From Candidatus Pacearchaeota archaeon UBA92 (GTDB lineage: Archaea > Nanobdellota > Nanobdellia > Pacearchaeales > GW2011-AR1), in NCBI GenBank assembly GCA_002497285.1, contig DANJ01000014.1, positions 1 through 64,000 of the forward strand: a DNA stretch of 64,000 nucleotides, written 5' to 3'. Numbering within the stretch: the first letter of the stretch is position 1; each line of letters opens with the position of its first letter. The notes beneath the pieces are model-generated. The model was not told the origin of the DNA and made no database searches. It saw nothing but the letters and a program-made list of their open reading frames with translations. Both the position numbers and the translations under genes were made by a program. Positions 52,477 through 61,915 of this stretch are shown piece by piece.

Positions 52477-55401
52477 ATGGCTCTTAAACTAAAATTCGAC
52501 AGCGATTTACGACACCAAAATGATGCAATTAGTTCTATAGTTGATTTATTTGATGGTCAGCCATTAAATCAAGGAGATTTTGAAGTCTATATGGCAAAGA
52601 AGAAGGGTGAGCTCCATAGTCATTTGGGATTGGGAAATAAAATTCTATTAGATGAAAAAGATATTTTAGAAAATTTGAAAAAGATACAAGAAAAAAATGA
52701 ACTTCCACTTTCGGATAATTTAGATGGGCTTAATTTTTCTATTGAAATGGAAACAGGAACTGGAAAAACTTATGTTTATTTAAGAACGATATTTGAATTA
52801 AACAAAAAATATGGTTTCAAGAAGTTTATTGTTGTAGTTCCAAGTGTTGCGATTAGGGAGGGAGTTAAGAAAAATATTGAAATTACAGAAGAACACTTCA
52901 AAAAGTTATATAATAATGTTCCATTCAAATGTCAGGTCTATGATTCTAAAAAAATAAATCAAGTTGGGGAGTTTGCAAGAAGTAATAACATTCAGGTTCT
53001 AATTATCAATATTGATGCATTTAGGAAGACATTAGAAGATAAAGATGAACTCTCAAAGGCAAATGTTATTCATAGAGAACAAGATAAACTCGGTGGTAGA
53101 AAACCAATTGAGTTCATTCAAGCAACAAAACCGATCGTAATTATAGATGAACCTCAAAGCGTAGACAATACAGATCTAGCTAAAAAAGCAATTTCTTTAT
53201 TAAACCCTTCCTGCATATTAAGGTATTCTGCTACGCATAGAGAACAATATAATTTAGTTTACAAATTAGATCCTATAAAAGCGTATGATTTGAAATTAGT
53301 TAAAAAAATAGAGGTGGCTTCTTTAACCGAAGACTTATCTGCAAATGAACCATACATCAAGTTAGAAAAAATGGATAATTCAAAGGGTCTCAGAACAAAA
53401 ATATCTATTCTACAAAAAGGCTCTTCGGGAACAAATAAGAAAAGCTTGTTTGCAAAACAAGGCGAAGATTTGTATGATCTCTCTGGTGAGTTGGAAATTT
53501 ACAGAGGATATATTATATCTGACATAGATGCTACCCCTAAAAATGAATTATTGACTTTCAGCAATGGCAAGTTTTTAACATTGGGTCAAGAAATGGGTGG
53601 AATAAAAGAAGAATTGATAAAACAACAAATTAAAGAGACTATTAAAGAACATCTTAAAAAAGAAGCTAAATTTAAGAAACTCGGTATAAAGGTTCTTTCT
53701 CTATTCTTTATTGATAGAGTTAATAATTATAGATATTATGATGAAAAGAATAAGGCACAAAAAGGAAAATATGCTCAATGGTTTGAAGAGTCATTTAAAG
53801 AGTTATTAAAAGAATCTTACTTTAAGTTTATTATAGATCAAGTTTATCCAGGATTTTCAGAAGAGTCCATTGAAAGGCTACATAACGGATATTTTGCACA
53901 AGATAAAAGTGGAAATTGGAAAGATACAAATGGACAAACTCAAGCTGATGACGATATCTATGGGCTTATTATGAGAAACAAAGAGCAATTATTGTCTATG
54001 GACGAACCATTGAGATTTATATTTAGCCACTCTGCTTTAAGAGAGGGTTGGGATAATCCTAATGTTTTTCAAATATGCACATTAAATGAGACTAAATCTA
54101 CTATGAAAAAAAGACAAGAAATTGGACGAGGGTTAAGACTCCCCGTAAATCAAAAAGGAGAAAGAATTTATGATGATGAAATCAACAGATTAACTGTCTT
54201 TGCTAATGAAAGCTATGAAGATTTTGTTAAGAAGTTACAAGAAGATTTTGAAGAAGACGGTATGAAATTTGGTATTGTTGACGAGATTATATTTAGAAAA
54301 GTAAGGGAACTTATTGCTGGAGAGAAATTTATTCCTTCGGAAAAAGCCAAAGAGATTTTTATCGAATTAAAAGATAAAGGATACATAAACAAAGATGGAA
54401 AGATTGAAGAGAAATTTGCCCCTGAAAAAGAAGGATTCAAATTGGAGCTTAAAGAGTCATTAGTCAAATATTCTCCGCAGATAACTGATTTATTGAAGAA
54501 ACAATTATTAACTAGTAGAGTTAAGAGAAAAAGAGATAGACAACCTGTAAAACTAAAGAAAGAAGTTATAGCTAGTCCAGAATTTAAAGCTCTTTGGCAA
54601 AAAATAAATAAGAAAACATTCTATTCAGTAGAATTTTCTACTAAAAAGCTTATAGACAATTGTTCAATCCTAATAAGACAAATTGATAAAATAAGACCAT
54701 TGAAAATTGATTTTAAGAAAGCTGAAGTTGAATTAGAAAAGGAAGGACTAGACACAACCCTTTTAAGAACTCAAGAAATTGAAGTTATGAAAGAGAACTC
54801 TCTTCCAGATATCTTATCTTATCTACAGAGAGAAACACATTTAACTAGAGACACGATAGCAGAAATTCTAATAAAATCAAATAGGATTGAAGAGTTTAAA
54901 ATAAATCCTCAAAGATTCATGGATGCTATAATTGAAGTTGTCAAAAAAGAATTATTGAGCTTATTGCTATCGGGAATAAAATATGAAAGAATAGGCAATG
55001 AAGTTTATGAGATTCAAATATTTCAAGAAAAAGAAATTGAAGAATATTTAGATAAAATGATAGAAGTCAATAATAGCGTTTATGATTATGTTGTTTATGA
55101 TTCCGAAGTAGAGAAGAAGTTTGCTAAAGAACTTGACAAAAGAGAAGATGTAGAATTATTCATGAAACTTCCTCCAAAGTTCATTGTAAATACACCATTA
55201 GGATCTTATAATCCAGATTGGGCTGTTGTAAAAAAGGATGAAAAGGGAGCTAAAAAATTATATCTTGTAAGAGAAACAAAAGGTTCGCTTTCTGAAGAAG
55301 ACCTTAGAGGTAGAGAAGCATATAAGATAGAATGTGGAAGAAGACATTTTAAGGCAATTGACGTTGACTTTGATGTTGTGACTAGTGCCAGCGAGGTTTA
55401 A
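52477..55401 (+). CDS. Type III restriction enzyme (Res) helicase-nuclease
   Basis: 974 residues. Walker A METGTGKT lies at 91-98, motif II DEPQ at 224-227, and RQEIGRGLRLP as motif VI near residue 550. The C-terminus has a PD-(D/E)XK nuclease, NPD914 followed by E933-T-K935. It would cleave DNA after ATP-driven communication between Mod sites. The stop codon is followed at once by the ATG of the Ntn-hydrolase-like gene, with no spacer. Confidence 0.93.
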   Translation: MALKLKFDSDLRHQNDAISSIVDLFDGQPLNQGDFEVYMAKKKGELHSHLGLGNKILLDEKDILENLKKIQEKNELPLSDNLDGLNFSIEMETGTGKTYVYLRTIFELNKKYGFKKFIVVVPSVAIREGVKKNIEITEEHFKKLYNNVPFKCQVYDSKKINQVGEFARSNNIQVLIINIDAFRKTLEDKDELSKANVIHREQDKLGGRKPIEFIQATKPIVIIDEPQSVDNTDLAKKAISLLNPSCILRYSATHREQYNLVYKLDPIKAYDLKLVKKIEVASLTEDLSANEPYIKLEKMDNSKGLRTKISILQKGSSGTNKKSLFAKQGEDLYDLSGELEIYRGYIISDIDATPKNELLTFSNGKFLTLGQEMGGIKEELIKQQIKETIKEHLKKEAKFKKLGIKVLSLFFIDRVNNYRYYDEKNKAQKGKYAQWFEESFKELLKESYFKFIIDQVYPGFSEESIERLHNGYFAQDKSGNWKDTNGQTQADDDIYGLIMRNKEQLLSMDEPLRFIFSHSALREGWDNPNVFQICTLNETKSTMKKRQEIGRGLRLPVNQKGERIYDDEINRLTVFANESYEDFVKKLQEDFEEDGMKFGIVDEIIFRKVRELIAGEKFIPSEKAKEIFIELKDKGYINKDGKIEEKFAPEKEGFKLELKESLVKYSPQITDLLKKQLLTSRVKRKRDRQPVKLKKEVIASPEFKALWQKINKKTFYSVEFSTKKLIDNCSILIRQIDKIRPLKIDFKKAEVELEKEGLDTTLLRTQEIEVMKENSLPDILSYLQRETHLTRDTIAEILIKSNRIEEFKINPQRFMDAIIEVVKKELLSLLLSGIKYERIGNEVYEIQIFQEKEIEEYLDKMIEVNNSVYDYVVYDSEVEKKFAKELDKREDVELFMKLPPKFIVNTPLGSYNPDWAVVKKDEKGAKKLYLVRETKGSLSEEDLRGREAYKIECGRRHFKAIDVDFDVVTSASEV

Positions 55402-56097
55402 ATGACACTAGCCCTAACTTTTCCAATAAGGGATGCATGGGTAGTTATTGCAGATAAAAAGATGATTAGTAAGGAGGATAATATTAAAGATAGCGATCTA
55501 ATGTGCATAAAGTTTTTTACAGATAATAGACAAAAAATAGAAAAGATAGCTCATGGATTAATCTTTGTTGGTGCTGGAAATAAGGACATATTAGATAAGA
55601 CTATTGAGAGAATAAATCTTTCAAAAGACTTTGACGAGTTTTTGAAGTATTTAAAAGAAAAAATAGGTGAAGTATACTCTCATTTTGGTGATACTATAAA
55701 TGAAGAGGAATTTTTGATTATTGAACAGAACAAACAAAGAGCTTTTAAGTTCAAGATTAAAGAAATAAAAAGAAGCGAGGGTAAAAAAGGCTGTTATCCT
55801 TTGATAGCCCAGAATCTTGAGAATAATTTCATTGGTTGTTATGAAAATTGCATAAATCTCGGGAATGTTAAATTAGAGATAAACCAATTAAGAACTAATA
55901 TTTCTACAAGTGCGGGCAAGAAATTTTATCAAGAGTGTAATAGAATTCTTTCGCTTCTCGCAATAGATAATCTATATTCAGTGGGACATCCAGCAATACA
56001 TGGATCAGACATCTGGTTAGTTTCAAATAATAAGATTAAAAAAGTTTACTCTTCGCCAGCAAATACATATCTATGGGAGGTTAAAGAAGATGATTAA
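55402..56097 (+). CDS. Predicted proteasome-beta/HslV-like Ntn hydrolase
   Basis: 231 residues. With Met removed, Thr becomes residue 1, and the N-terminus aligns without gaps to proteasome beta: RDAWVVIADKK against KDAVIMATERR, placing Asp at 17 as in the Thr1-Asp17-Lys33 catalytic set. KIEKIAHGLIFVGAGNKD then matches the strand carrying Lys33 and the GLxGxxxD loop, with an insert of about 11 residues before it. Near the end AIHGSDIWLV matches the closing Ser/Asp region. Starting as MT, it resembles HslV in needing only Met removal. Activity, substrate and ring assembly are inferred. The next gene overlaps by 8 nt. Confidence 0.6.
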   Translation: MTLALTFPIRDAWVVIADKKMISKEDNIKDSDLMCIKFFTDNRQKIEKIAHGLIFVGAGNKDILDKTIERINLSKDFDEFLKYLKEKIGEVYSHFGDTINEEEFLIIEQNKQRAFKFKIKEIKRSEGKKGCYPLIAQNLENNFIGCYENCINLGNVKLEINQLRTNISTSAGKKFYQECNRILSLLAIDNLYSVGHPAIHGSDIWLVSNNKIKKVYSSPANTYLWEVKEDD

Positions 56098-58273
56098 GGA
56101 ATTTGAGGATATTCGATATAAATTTGAAGAACAAAAAGTAAGGTATACTTCTATTTCCAATAAATTTTCATTTGAAGATAAGAAAAAAATAATAGAAACT
56201 ATCTTGGAAGAGGATATCTGGGCATATTTTCAATTAGCAGTTGAAATATTATTTGAGTTTTGTTCTGATACTAAGGAATACATTAATCTGTTAGAAAGAA
56301 CCTATAATAAAATAAAAAATGATATGGCATCTGCACCTTTCTTTGAGATGTTGATTAGAATCGGTAAGGAGAAGCCATCTATAGGTCTTGCAATTTATAA
56401 AGAAATAAATCAAAATAGCAATAGCGATGAGCTCAAAACAATAAGCGGTTTAATACTTGGGGGATATTCAATAAAAGAGAATAATCTTTTAAACAAGTTA
56501 ATAGGAGAAAGAAAAATAGAATACCCTCTTACAAATCTGACTCTTAAGGCAATTCTGGTAAAATATGAAAATGAAAACGCTATTCCTGAAGAGGTAAAAT
56601 CATTTATTGAATATGTCTCTAACTCTGAAGAGGAAAAACATTTGAGAGAACTTATGAATCTTTGTATTTTTTTATACAAATTAGATAATAACTATTTTTA
56701 TGATATAATTAAAAAGATAATGGAAAAGAAAAATAGTAGAGTAAATGAGATGATTTTTATTAGATGCAAAAGGCTAAACTTCTCAAGTAAACAGTTTATA
56801 GAATTAGCTGAGCTTACAAAAGATTGTGATGAACACGCTTTAAATGAACTGATGCATTCTTTTATTGATTATCCAGAGGAAGTTGAGAATATATCAGAAT
56901 TATTTATTTATTGGGTAAACAAGAACTTGGAGTTTAAAATTATAAATTTTGATTGGACATTAAAAGAATTGGCTAAAAAGAATAAGAAATTCATAGAATA
57001 CTTCATAGATAATTATAGCAAAATCCAGACTGAAAAGTTATCTTATTTTCATTTATTCCCAAGAATGTTTGAGAGATTAGCTTCTGAGGATATCTCTTTC
57101 GCCATAAAAATATTAATTATCAAGAAAGTATGGGAAAAGGACTTAAGACTATTCTTTGAATTGGTATCTAAAATTATAGGCGATATTTATAAGTTGAGTG
57201 ATAAAAACAAGGCATTTGATTTGTTCTTACCTCTTGCCAATGTAATTGAAAGCATCTCGGAGGGTTCAGATTTTGTAAATTATGACAAGGATAATTTTAA
57301 TAAGATTATTCAAACAAAAAACTTTGATGAGTTAATCAATTATGTCAACTATTTGTTGGATGCTTTAAGGTTTCGTAAGAATAAATATAACTTTGAAGAA
57401 ATAGATAAGTCATTAGAAGAATTTAAAGAACTAAACTATGTTGTAAAAACTACTCTGGATAAAATAAAAAAAGAAAAGAGATACTCTCCATTATTCTGGC
57501 TAGGCGAACAAGAAAGAGATAAGGAGTTAAAGAAAGCATACCTAGAAGAATTAAACCAATATTTGAATTTAACCTCGGATATAGTGAATGAAGAATGTTC
57601 TGAGAACAATAGGTCTTTGATTAATAATCTAAGTGATGAAAGTGGCTTTTTTGATGTCTTTAGTGAGGTGCTATTCATAAATAAATTTGTTGTTTTAAAG
57701 AGCAAGTATAGTTTAGTTATTGAACCAAAAATACCTAATAAGAGAGGTTATTCAGATTTATTAGTTCAGAATAAGCAAAGAAAGTTTTTCTTTGAGGTTA
57801 AAAATTCAAAAACAGATCGAAATTTAAGTTTAGATAACGGGGCAGTCTTAATAAAAAATAGGGTGGACAAGATAATTAAAGAAAAATCCAAGCAGTTCTT
57901 TGATGAAAAAACATTTAAGGAGATGGAAGATGGAAAAAGGACAGATCTCTACTTTATAGTAATTGATGCAGATAATTCAACTATCGATGAATACATGATT
58001 GCCAATAGCTTTTTTGGAAGTTTAGCTTATCAGTTTTATAGAAATAATAAAACTGGGGAGACTACAGAACCCCAGTTAGTAAGGAATGATGATGCAATAG
58101 CTAAGGATAAGAAAATTGTTAGCGGATTAATATATTTCAAAAAACAGTTAATCAATAAAGATGGAAAAATAAAATTTATTTTGGTAGGGGATATTATTGT
58201 AAATCCTTATGCAGTTAATCAACCAACAAAAGAAGAGGTTGAAGAGTTAAAGAAAATATTATTTAGTGCGTAA
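56090..58273 (+). CDS. Large helical-repeat protein with C-terminal PD-(D/E)XK nuclease
   Basis: 727 residues. The first 500 or so are almost entirely alpha-helical with pairs suggesting HEAT/ARM-like repeats and no recognised enzyme. Residues 540-575 read E545, D556 (GYSDLL) and E569-V-K571 (FFFEVKNSK), a PD-(D/E)XK nuclease core of the Mrr/RecB kind. It may be a scaffold and effector nuclease of the system. It overlaps the Ntn-like gene by 8 nt and is last in the operon. I do not recognise the family as a whole. Confidence 0.65.
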   Translation: MIKEFEDIRYKFEEQKVRYTSISNKFSFEDKKKIIETILEEDIWAYFQLAVEILFEFCSDTKEYINLLERTYNKIKNDMASAPFFEMLIRIGKEKPSIGLAIYKEINQNSNSDELKTISGLILGGYSIKENNLLNKLIGERKIEYPLTNLTLKAILVKYENENAIPEEVKSFIEYVSNSEEEKHLRELMNLCIFLYKLDNNYFYDIIKKIMEKKNSRVNEMIFIRCKRLNFSSKQFIELAELTKDCDEHALNELMHSFIDYPEEVENISELFIYWVNKNLEFKIINFDWTLKELAKKNKKFIEYFIDNYSKIQTEKLSYFHLFPRMFERLASEDISFAIKILIIKKVWEKDLRLFFELVSKIIGDIYKLSDKNKAFDLFLPLANVIESISEGSDFVNYDKDNFNKIIQTKNFDELINYVNYLLDALRFRKNKYNFEEIDKSLEEFKELNYVVKTTLDKIKKEKRYSPLFWLGEQERDKELKKAYLEELNQYLNLTSDIVNEECSENNRSLINNLSDESGFFDVFSEVLFINKFVVLKSKYSLVIEPKIPNKRGYSDLLVQNKQRKFFFEVKNSKTDRNLSLDNGAVLIKNRVDKIIKEKSKQFFDEKTFKEMEDGKRTDLYFIVIDADNSTIDEYMIANSFFGSLAYQFYRNNKTGETTEPQLVRNDDAIAKDKKIVSGLIYFKKQLINKDGKIKFILVGDIIVNPYAVNQPTKEEVEELKKILFSA

Positions 58274-58328
58274 AACGTCCGTTTTCTCCAGCCCCAGTTT
58301 TAACATCCTATCACGACGATTAGAATTC

Positions 58329-58793
58329 TTATTTTACATGGGGGGATTTTGGTCTGCCGAGCTTTTTGCCTTCCTGCCTTGCCCTTTCTAAGCCAGCCAT
58401 AGTCCTTTCCCTGATAATATCCCTCTCAAATTGGGCAAATGACGAGAGAATGTTTATCATTAGCTTATTTGTTGGGTTATCATCTAAGACTATATTCTCC
58501 TTTAGAGTTTTGAATTGAACATTATTTTGTTTAAGAAGTTCTAAGTCATTAATGAGTTCCTGCATGCTCCTTGCCCATCTGTCAAGTTTCCAAACTAAAA
58601 TTAAATCCCATTTCTTTCTTAATGCATCTTGAAAAATATCGTTTTTTACAGGGCGAGTCTTTCTTGTTGACTCCTGTTCTTCAAATATTTTATAATCATA
58701 GCCCATAGCTTTTGCATACTTTTCCAACTCTATCTTTTGATTCTCAGGATTCTGATCTATCTTTGAAGTTCTACAATATATCGCTACTTTCAT
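58329..58793 (-). CDS. Serine recombinase, catalytic domain only
   Basis: 154 residues. Resolvase/invertase catalytic motifs are present: AIYCRTSKIDQNPENQ with the nucleophile Ser near residue 10, LVWKLDRWARSMQEL, and FAQFERDIIRERTMAGLERA. It ends at GKKLGRPKSP, just where the DNA-binding helix-turn-helix normally begins, so it is probably truncated. It lies 55 nt from the end of the defence operon and overlaps a transposase remnant. Confidence 0.75.
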   Translation of the reverse strand: MKVAIYCRTSKIDQNPENQKIELEKYAKAMGYDYKIFEEQESTRKTRPVKNDIFQDALRKKWDLILVWKLDRWARSMQELINDLELLKQNNVQFKTLKENIVLDDNPTNKLMINILSSFAQFERDIIRERTMAGLERARQEGKKLGRPKSPHVK

Positions 58794-59252
58794 GTTTTCT
58801 TACCTTAGTTGGCTCTCTATGAATTTCACAAGGGCATTCAAAAGGATCAATCTTATATTTTTGTTTTAATTCTGTAACATACAACACTTCTCTTTCCCCT
58901 GCTCCGCCATTAACATGTCTATTCCAATAAAGATTGTTTACTAAAGAAATAATTGAGTTCTCTTGGGTTATCGATGCTATTTCATTTAATTCTGTGCCCG
59001 CAAACCTGCCAAAAATATATTCATGGAAACCTTGTGCGACTTTTTTATTTAAACTTGTTAAAGATGAACATGCTCCTCCATCACCTTGATAATTTCTATT
59101 CTTATCCCATGTTTTTTGCAGGCTTCTTCTATTGCAACTCTGCAAAAAACTTTCAGTTTTTCGCTTCTCATCATGCGATATCTGTACTTTGGTGTTATCT
59201 GAACATACTTCCTGTTTGCTCCGACAGAGCTCCCGCTATGTTTGTATTCCAT
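58771..59252 (-). pseudogene. IS200-type transposase remnant
   Basis: The start at 59250-59252 follows a GGGAGGT ribosome site. It encodes 64 residues with QITPKYRYRMMRSEKL and the HUH motif in VMEEHVHL, then a stop; the Tyr-bearing half is missing. A second frame (to 58771) continues with SLNKKVAQGFHEYIFG and NRHVNGGAGEREVLY and may be debris of another transposon gene, perhaps a TnpB end, but I cannot identify it. The locus is inactive as it stands. Confidence 0.6.
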
Positions 59253-59270
59253 TTTTTTACCTCCCGTTAA

Positions 59271-59410
59271 GTTTATTTAGTGAGAACCAGTTACAACTAC
59301 AGGTTTGGTGCAGGGAGTAGCAACTTGCTCTCCCTGTTTTATATTTATTTTAGTAGAAAAACATTACGGCGCCATTCATCTATGGGCTAAAGCCCACAGG
59401 GTTCTGGCAC
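59271..59410 (-). mobile_element. IS200/IS605-type left end
   Basis: Near copy of 11-147. It carries the CAGGGAG/CTCCCTG hairpin (about 59301-59326), an AT-rich run, and an outer hairpin TGGGCT-AAAGCCCA at about 59382-59396. It lies directly upstream of the tnpA remnant on the minus strand. From 59410 to 59656 I see no gene apart from an uncertain 23-codon frame, plus the TATA-like ATATTTATAC of the HIT gene. Confidence 0.65.
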
Positions 59411-59656
59411 GTCTCTAAAAATCCACCTCTCATCTTCAAAACCTAAATGTCTCTAACGCTTATAAAATTTGCCTTTCGTTAACCTTTTTAAACAAACTTT
59501 CCTTTCAATAAAGCATGATAATCAGACAGCCAATCATATACAACACGAGTTATCTTGGAGATGTTAACTCTTTTTTATTAGCCTAATTAATTGAATAATG
59601 AAGAATATTTATACCTTTCTAGAAATAATTAAAAACATACTTTCTTTCTTAAAACT

Positions 59657-60091
59657 ATGAAAAAAGAGTGTATATTTTGTAAGATTATAAAAGGAGAAAT
59701 AGTTTCTTCAAAGGTTTATGAAGACAGGGATGTCTTGGCTTTTCTTGACATACAACCAGTAAACAATGGACATATACTTATTATTCCAAAAAAACATATT
59801 GAACTTATTATTGACTTGAATGACAGGATAGTAGAAAAAATGTTTAAAATAGCTAAAAAATTAAATCAAGCCTTGAGGAAGTCAGGGTTAAAATGCCAAG
59901 GTGTTAATTATTTCTTAGCTGATGGAGAAATAGCTATGCAAGAAGTTCCACATGTTCACTTACATGTCTTTCCACGATATAATGGAGATGGTTTTGGTCT
60001 AAAGTTTCCAAAGAAATATTTTAAGTTGCCTTCTAGGAGATTATTAGATAATAGTGCTTCTAAAATAAGAACTAACTTGAAAAGAATCTAA
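59657..60091 (+). CDS. HIT family nucleotide hydrolase
   Basis: 144 residues. CIFCKIIKGEI at the N-terminus carries the zinc cysteines, PVNNGHILIIPKKH follows, and the catalytic triad motif is HVHLHVFPR. HIT proteins hydrolyse dinucleoside polyphosphates or AMP-linked compounds. It is the first gene to the right of the mobile debris and leads into the translation genes. Confidence 0.93.
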   Translation: MKKECIFCKIIKGEIVSSKVYEDRDVLAFLDIQPVNNGHILIIPKKHIELIIDLNDRIVEKMFKIAKKLNQALRKSGLKCQGVNYFLADGEIAMQEVPHVHLHVFPRYNGDGFGLKFPKKYFKLPSRRLLDNSASKIRTNLKRI

Positions 60092-60140
60092 GCTTTTCCT
60101 TAAGCAAAAGCTTTTAATGCATTAATTGATTGTTTTCTGT

Positions 60141-61880
60141 ATGAATGAACAAAGAATACGCCAGCCAATAATAACAGTAGTAGGTCATGTAGACCATGGA
60201 AAAACATCCCTCTTGGATTGTTTTAGAGGTAGCTCTATTCAAACAGGCGAAGCAGGAGGCATTACACAGAAGATATCATTCACAAAATATCCGTACGAAC
60301 AAATAATAAAATCATGCCCTCTAATAGAAAAGAGCAAGATAGACTTGAAAATTCCAGGATTTTTATTCATAGACACTCCTGGACACGCAGCATTTACAAA
60401 CCTAAGAAAGAGGGGAGGTGCTTTAGCAGATATGGCAATCCTTGTTGTAGACATAAAAGAAGGAATTAAACCACAAACTGCAGAAGTCTTATCCATCTTA
60501 AAATCTAATAAAACTCCCTTTGTTATTGCATTAAACAAATTGGACACAATATCAGGATGGCAAAAAAAGTCAACAATCAAGGAATCAATTGAATCACAAG
60601 CAATAAACGTTGAAGAAGAATTTAACACAGCCTTATTAACCTTTCAAGGCTCTTTGCAAAATCATGGATTTGATTCAGATTTATTCTATCAAATGGAAGA
60701 TTTTACAAAAAAAATAGCAATAGTGCCATGCTCCGCAAAAACAAAGCAGGGAATTCAGGAGTTATTGTTTGTCCTCTGCGGATTGTCTCAAAAGTTTCTG
60801 ACAAAAAGTCTCCAGATTTCAAAAGAATCAAAAGGAGTTATATTAGAAGTAAAAAAAGACAAGGCAGTTGAACTGGCTGAAGCAATTCTTTATGACGGTC
60901 AATTAGAAGAAGGCGATGAAATAGCAGTTGCAACTCTTTCAGGAGACCCCTTAATAACAAAAATACGTTCAATACAGGAAATTCTACCCCTCTCTTCAAA
61001 ATTCAAATCTGTAAAAAATGTAACTGCCGCAACCGGAATAAGACTACAATTCACACACAAAGAAGGCCTTGTTTCTGGAATGCCTTTCCAAAAGATACAA
61101 AATAATCTAAAGGAGATAAAAGAAACATTCAAAGAAGAAATAGCACAAGCAACAAAACCAGATAAACAGGGAATTATAATAAAGGCAGATTCGTTAGGAA
61201 GTTTAGAAGCCCTTGTGACTCTGTTAAAACAATCGAACATCCAATTTGTAAAATCTGGAATAGGCTCCATAAACAAGGTAGATATAATCAATGCAAAAGC
61301 CAATTTAGAAACAAATCCTTTAGACGCAATAATTGTCGGTTTTAATGTGAAAGCAGAAGAAGAACTAAATGCAGAAAACATCAAAGTAATCACAGATGAT
61401 ATAGTTTACAAGTTAATAGAAAACTTAGAATTATGGAGAAAAAATAAACAATCCGAAATTGAGAAAGAAAGGCTAATGGAATTAGCATTAATATGTAAGC
61501 TGGAAATCTTACCCCAATACCTCTTCCGTAATTCAAATCCTGCAATATTTGGGGTAAAAATTTTAGCTGGAAAGCTCAAAAATCATGTTAATTTAATAGA
61601 TAATAATGACAACGTAATAGCCAGAGTAAAAGCAATTCAAGCAGACAAAAGTTCAGTCGAAGAAGCTTCAGAAGGCCAAGAAGTAGCCATCTCCCTTCCA
61701 GGAACAAACTTTGAAAGACAAATAAAAAATACCAATGTCAAATTCCTTTATTCCCAACTGTCAGAATCACAATTCAAAAAATTTAAGGAAAATAGGGATT
61801 TATTGTCTCAATCAGAAATAAAAGCCTTGTCAGAGATAGCTGAAATAAAAAGAAGAAAAACAGAGAGCTGGGGTATCTGA
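60141..61880 (+). CDS. infB: Translation initiation factor aIF5B
   Basis: 579 residues. The GTPase domain opens with QPIITVVGHVDHGKTSLLD (G1), then DTPGHAAFT (G3) and NKLD (G4). Domains II-IV follow with the KADSLGSLEAL element. It joins ribosomal subunits in archaeal and eukaryotic initiation. The ATG at 60141 is preferred to the upstream in-frame codon at 60126. Confidence 0.96.
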   Translation: MNEQRIRQPIITVVGHVDHGKTSLLDCFRGSSIQTGEAGGITQKISFTKYPYEQIIKSCPLIEKSKIDLKIPGFLFIDTPGHAAFTNLRKRGGALADMAILVVDIKEGIKPQTAEVLSILKSNKTPFVIALNKLDTISGWQKKSTIKESIESQAINVEEEFNTALLTFQGSLQNHGFDSDLFYQMEDFTKKIAIVPCSAKTKQGIQELLFVLCGLSQKFLTKSLQISKESKGVILEVKKDKAVELAEAILYDGQLEEGDEIAVATLSGDPLITKIRSIQEILPLSSKFKSVKNVTAATGIRLQFTHKEGLVSGMPFQKIQNNLKEIKETFKEEIAQATKPDKQGIIIKADSLGSLEALVTLLKQSNIQFVKSGIGSINKVDIINAKANLETNPLDAIIVGFNVKAEEELNAENIKVITDDIVYKLIENLELWRKNKQSEIEKERLMELALICKLEILPQYLFRNSNPAIFGVKILAGKLKNHVNLIDNNDNVIARVKAIQADKSSVEEASEGQEVAISLPGTNFERQIKNTNVKFLYSQLSESQFKKFKENRDLLSQSEIKALSEIAEIKRRKTESWGI

Positions 61881-61915
61881 AAGATTTAAAAACCCTTCTT
61901 ATCAAATAATCTAGT

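Noticed and set aside
46090..58273. Calling the operon DISARM or BREX
   Set aside because: The SNF2 and methyltransferase are shared themes, but DrmA/DrmB, PglZ and BrxC-like proteins are absent and the methyltransferase/helicase pair is clearly type III Mod/Res.
58771..59057. Intact TnpB RNA-guided nuclease
   Set aside because: Only a short tail-like frame is present, with no RuvC motifs or zinc ribbon, so no TnpB can be claimed.
59515..59586. 23-codon frame beginning MIIRQPII with a TATA-like element upstream
   Set aside because: Too short, ends within AT-rich sequence, and the likeness to the start of aIF5B is only a few residues.
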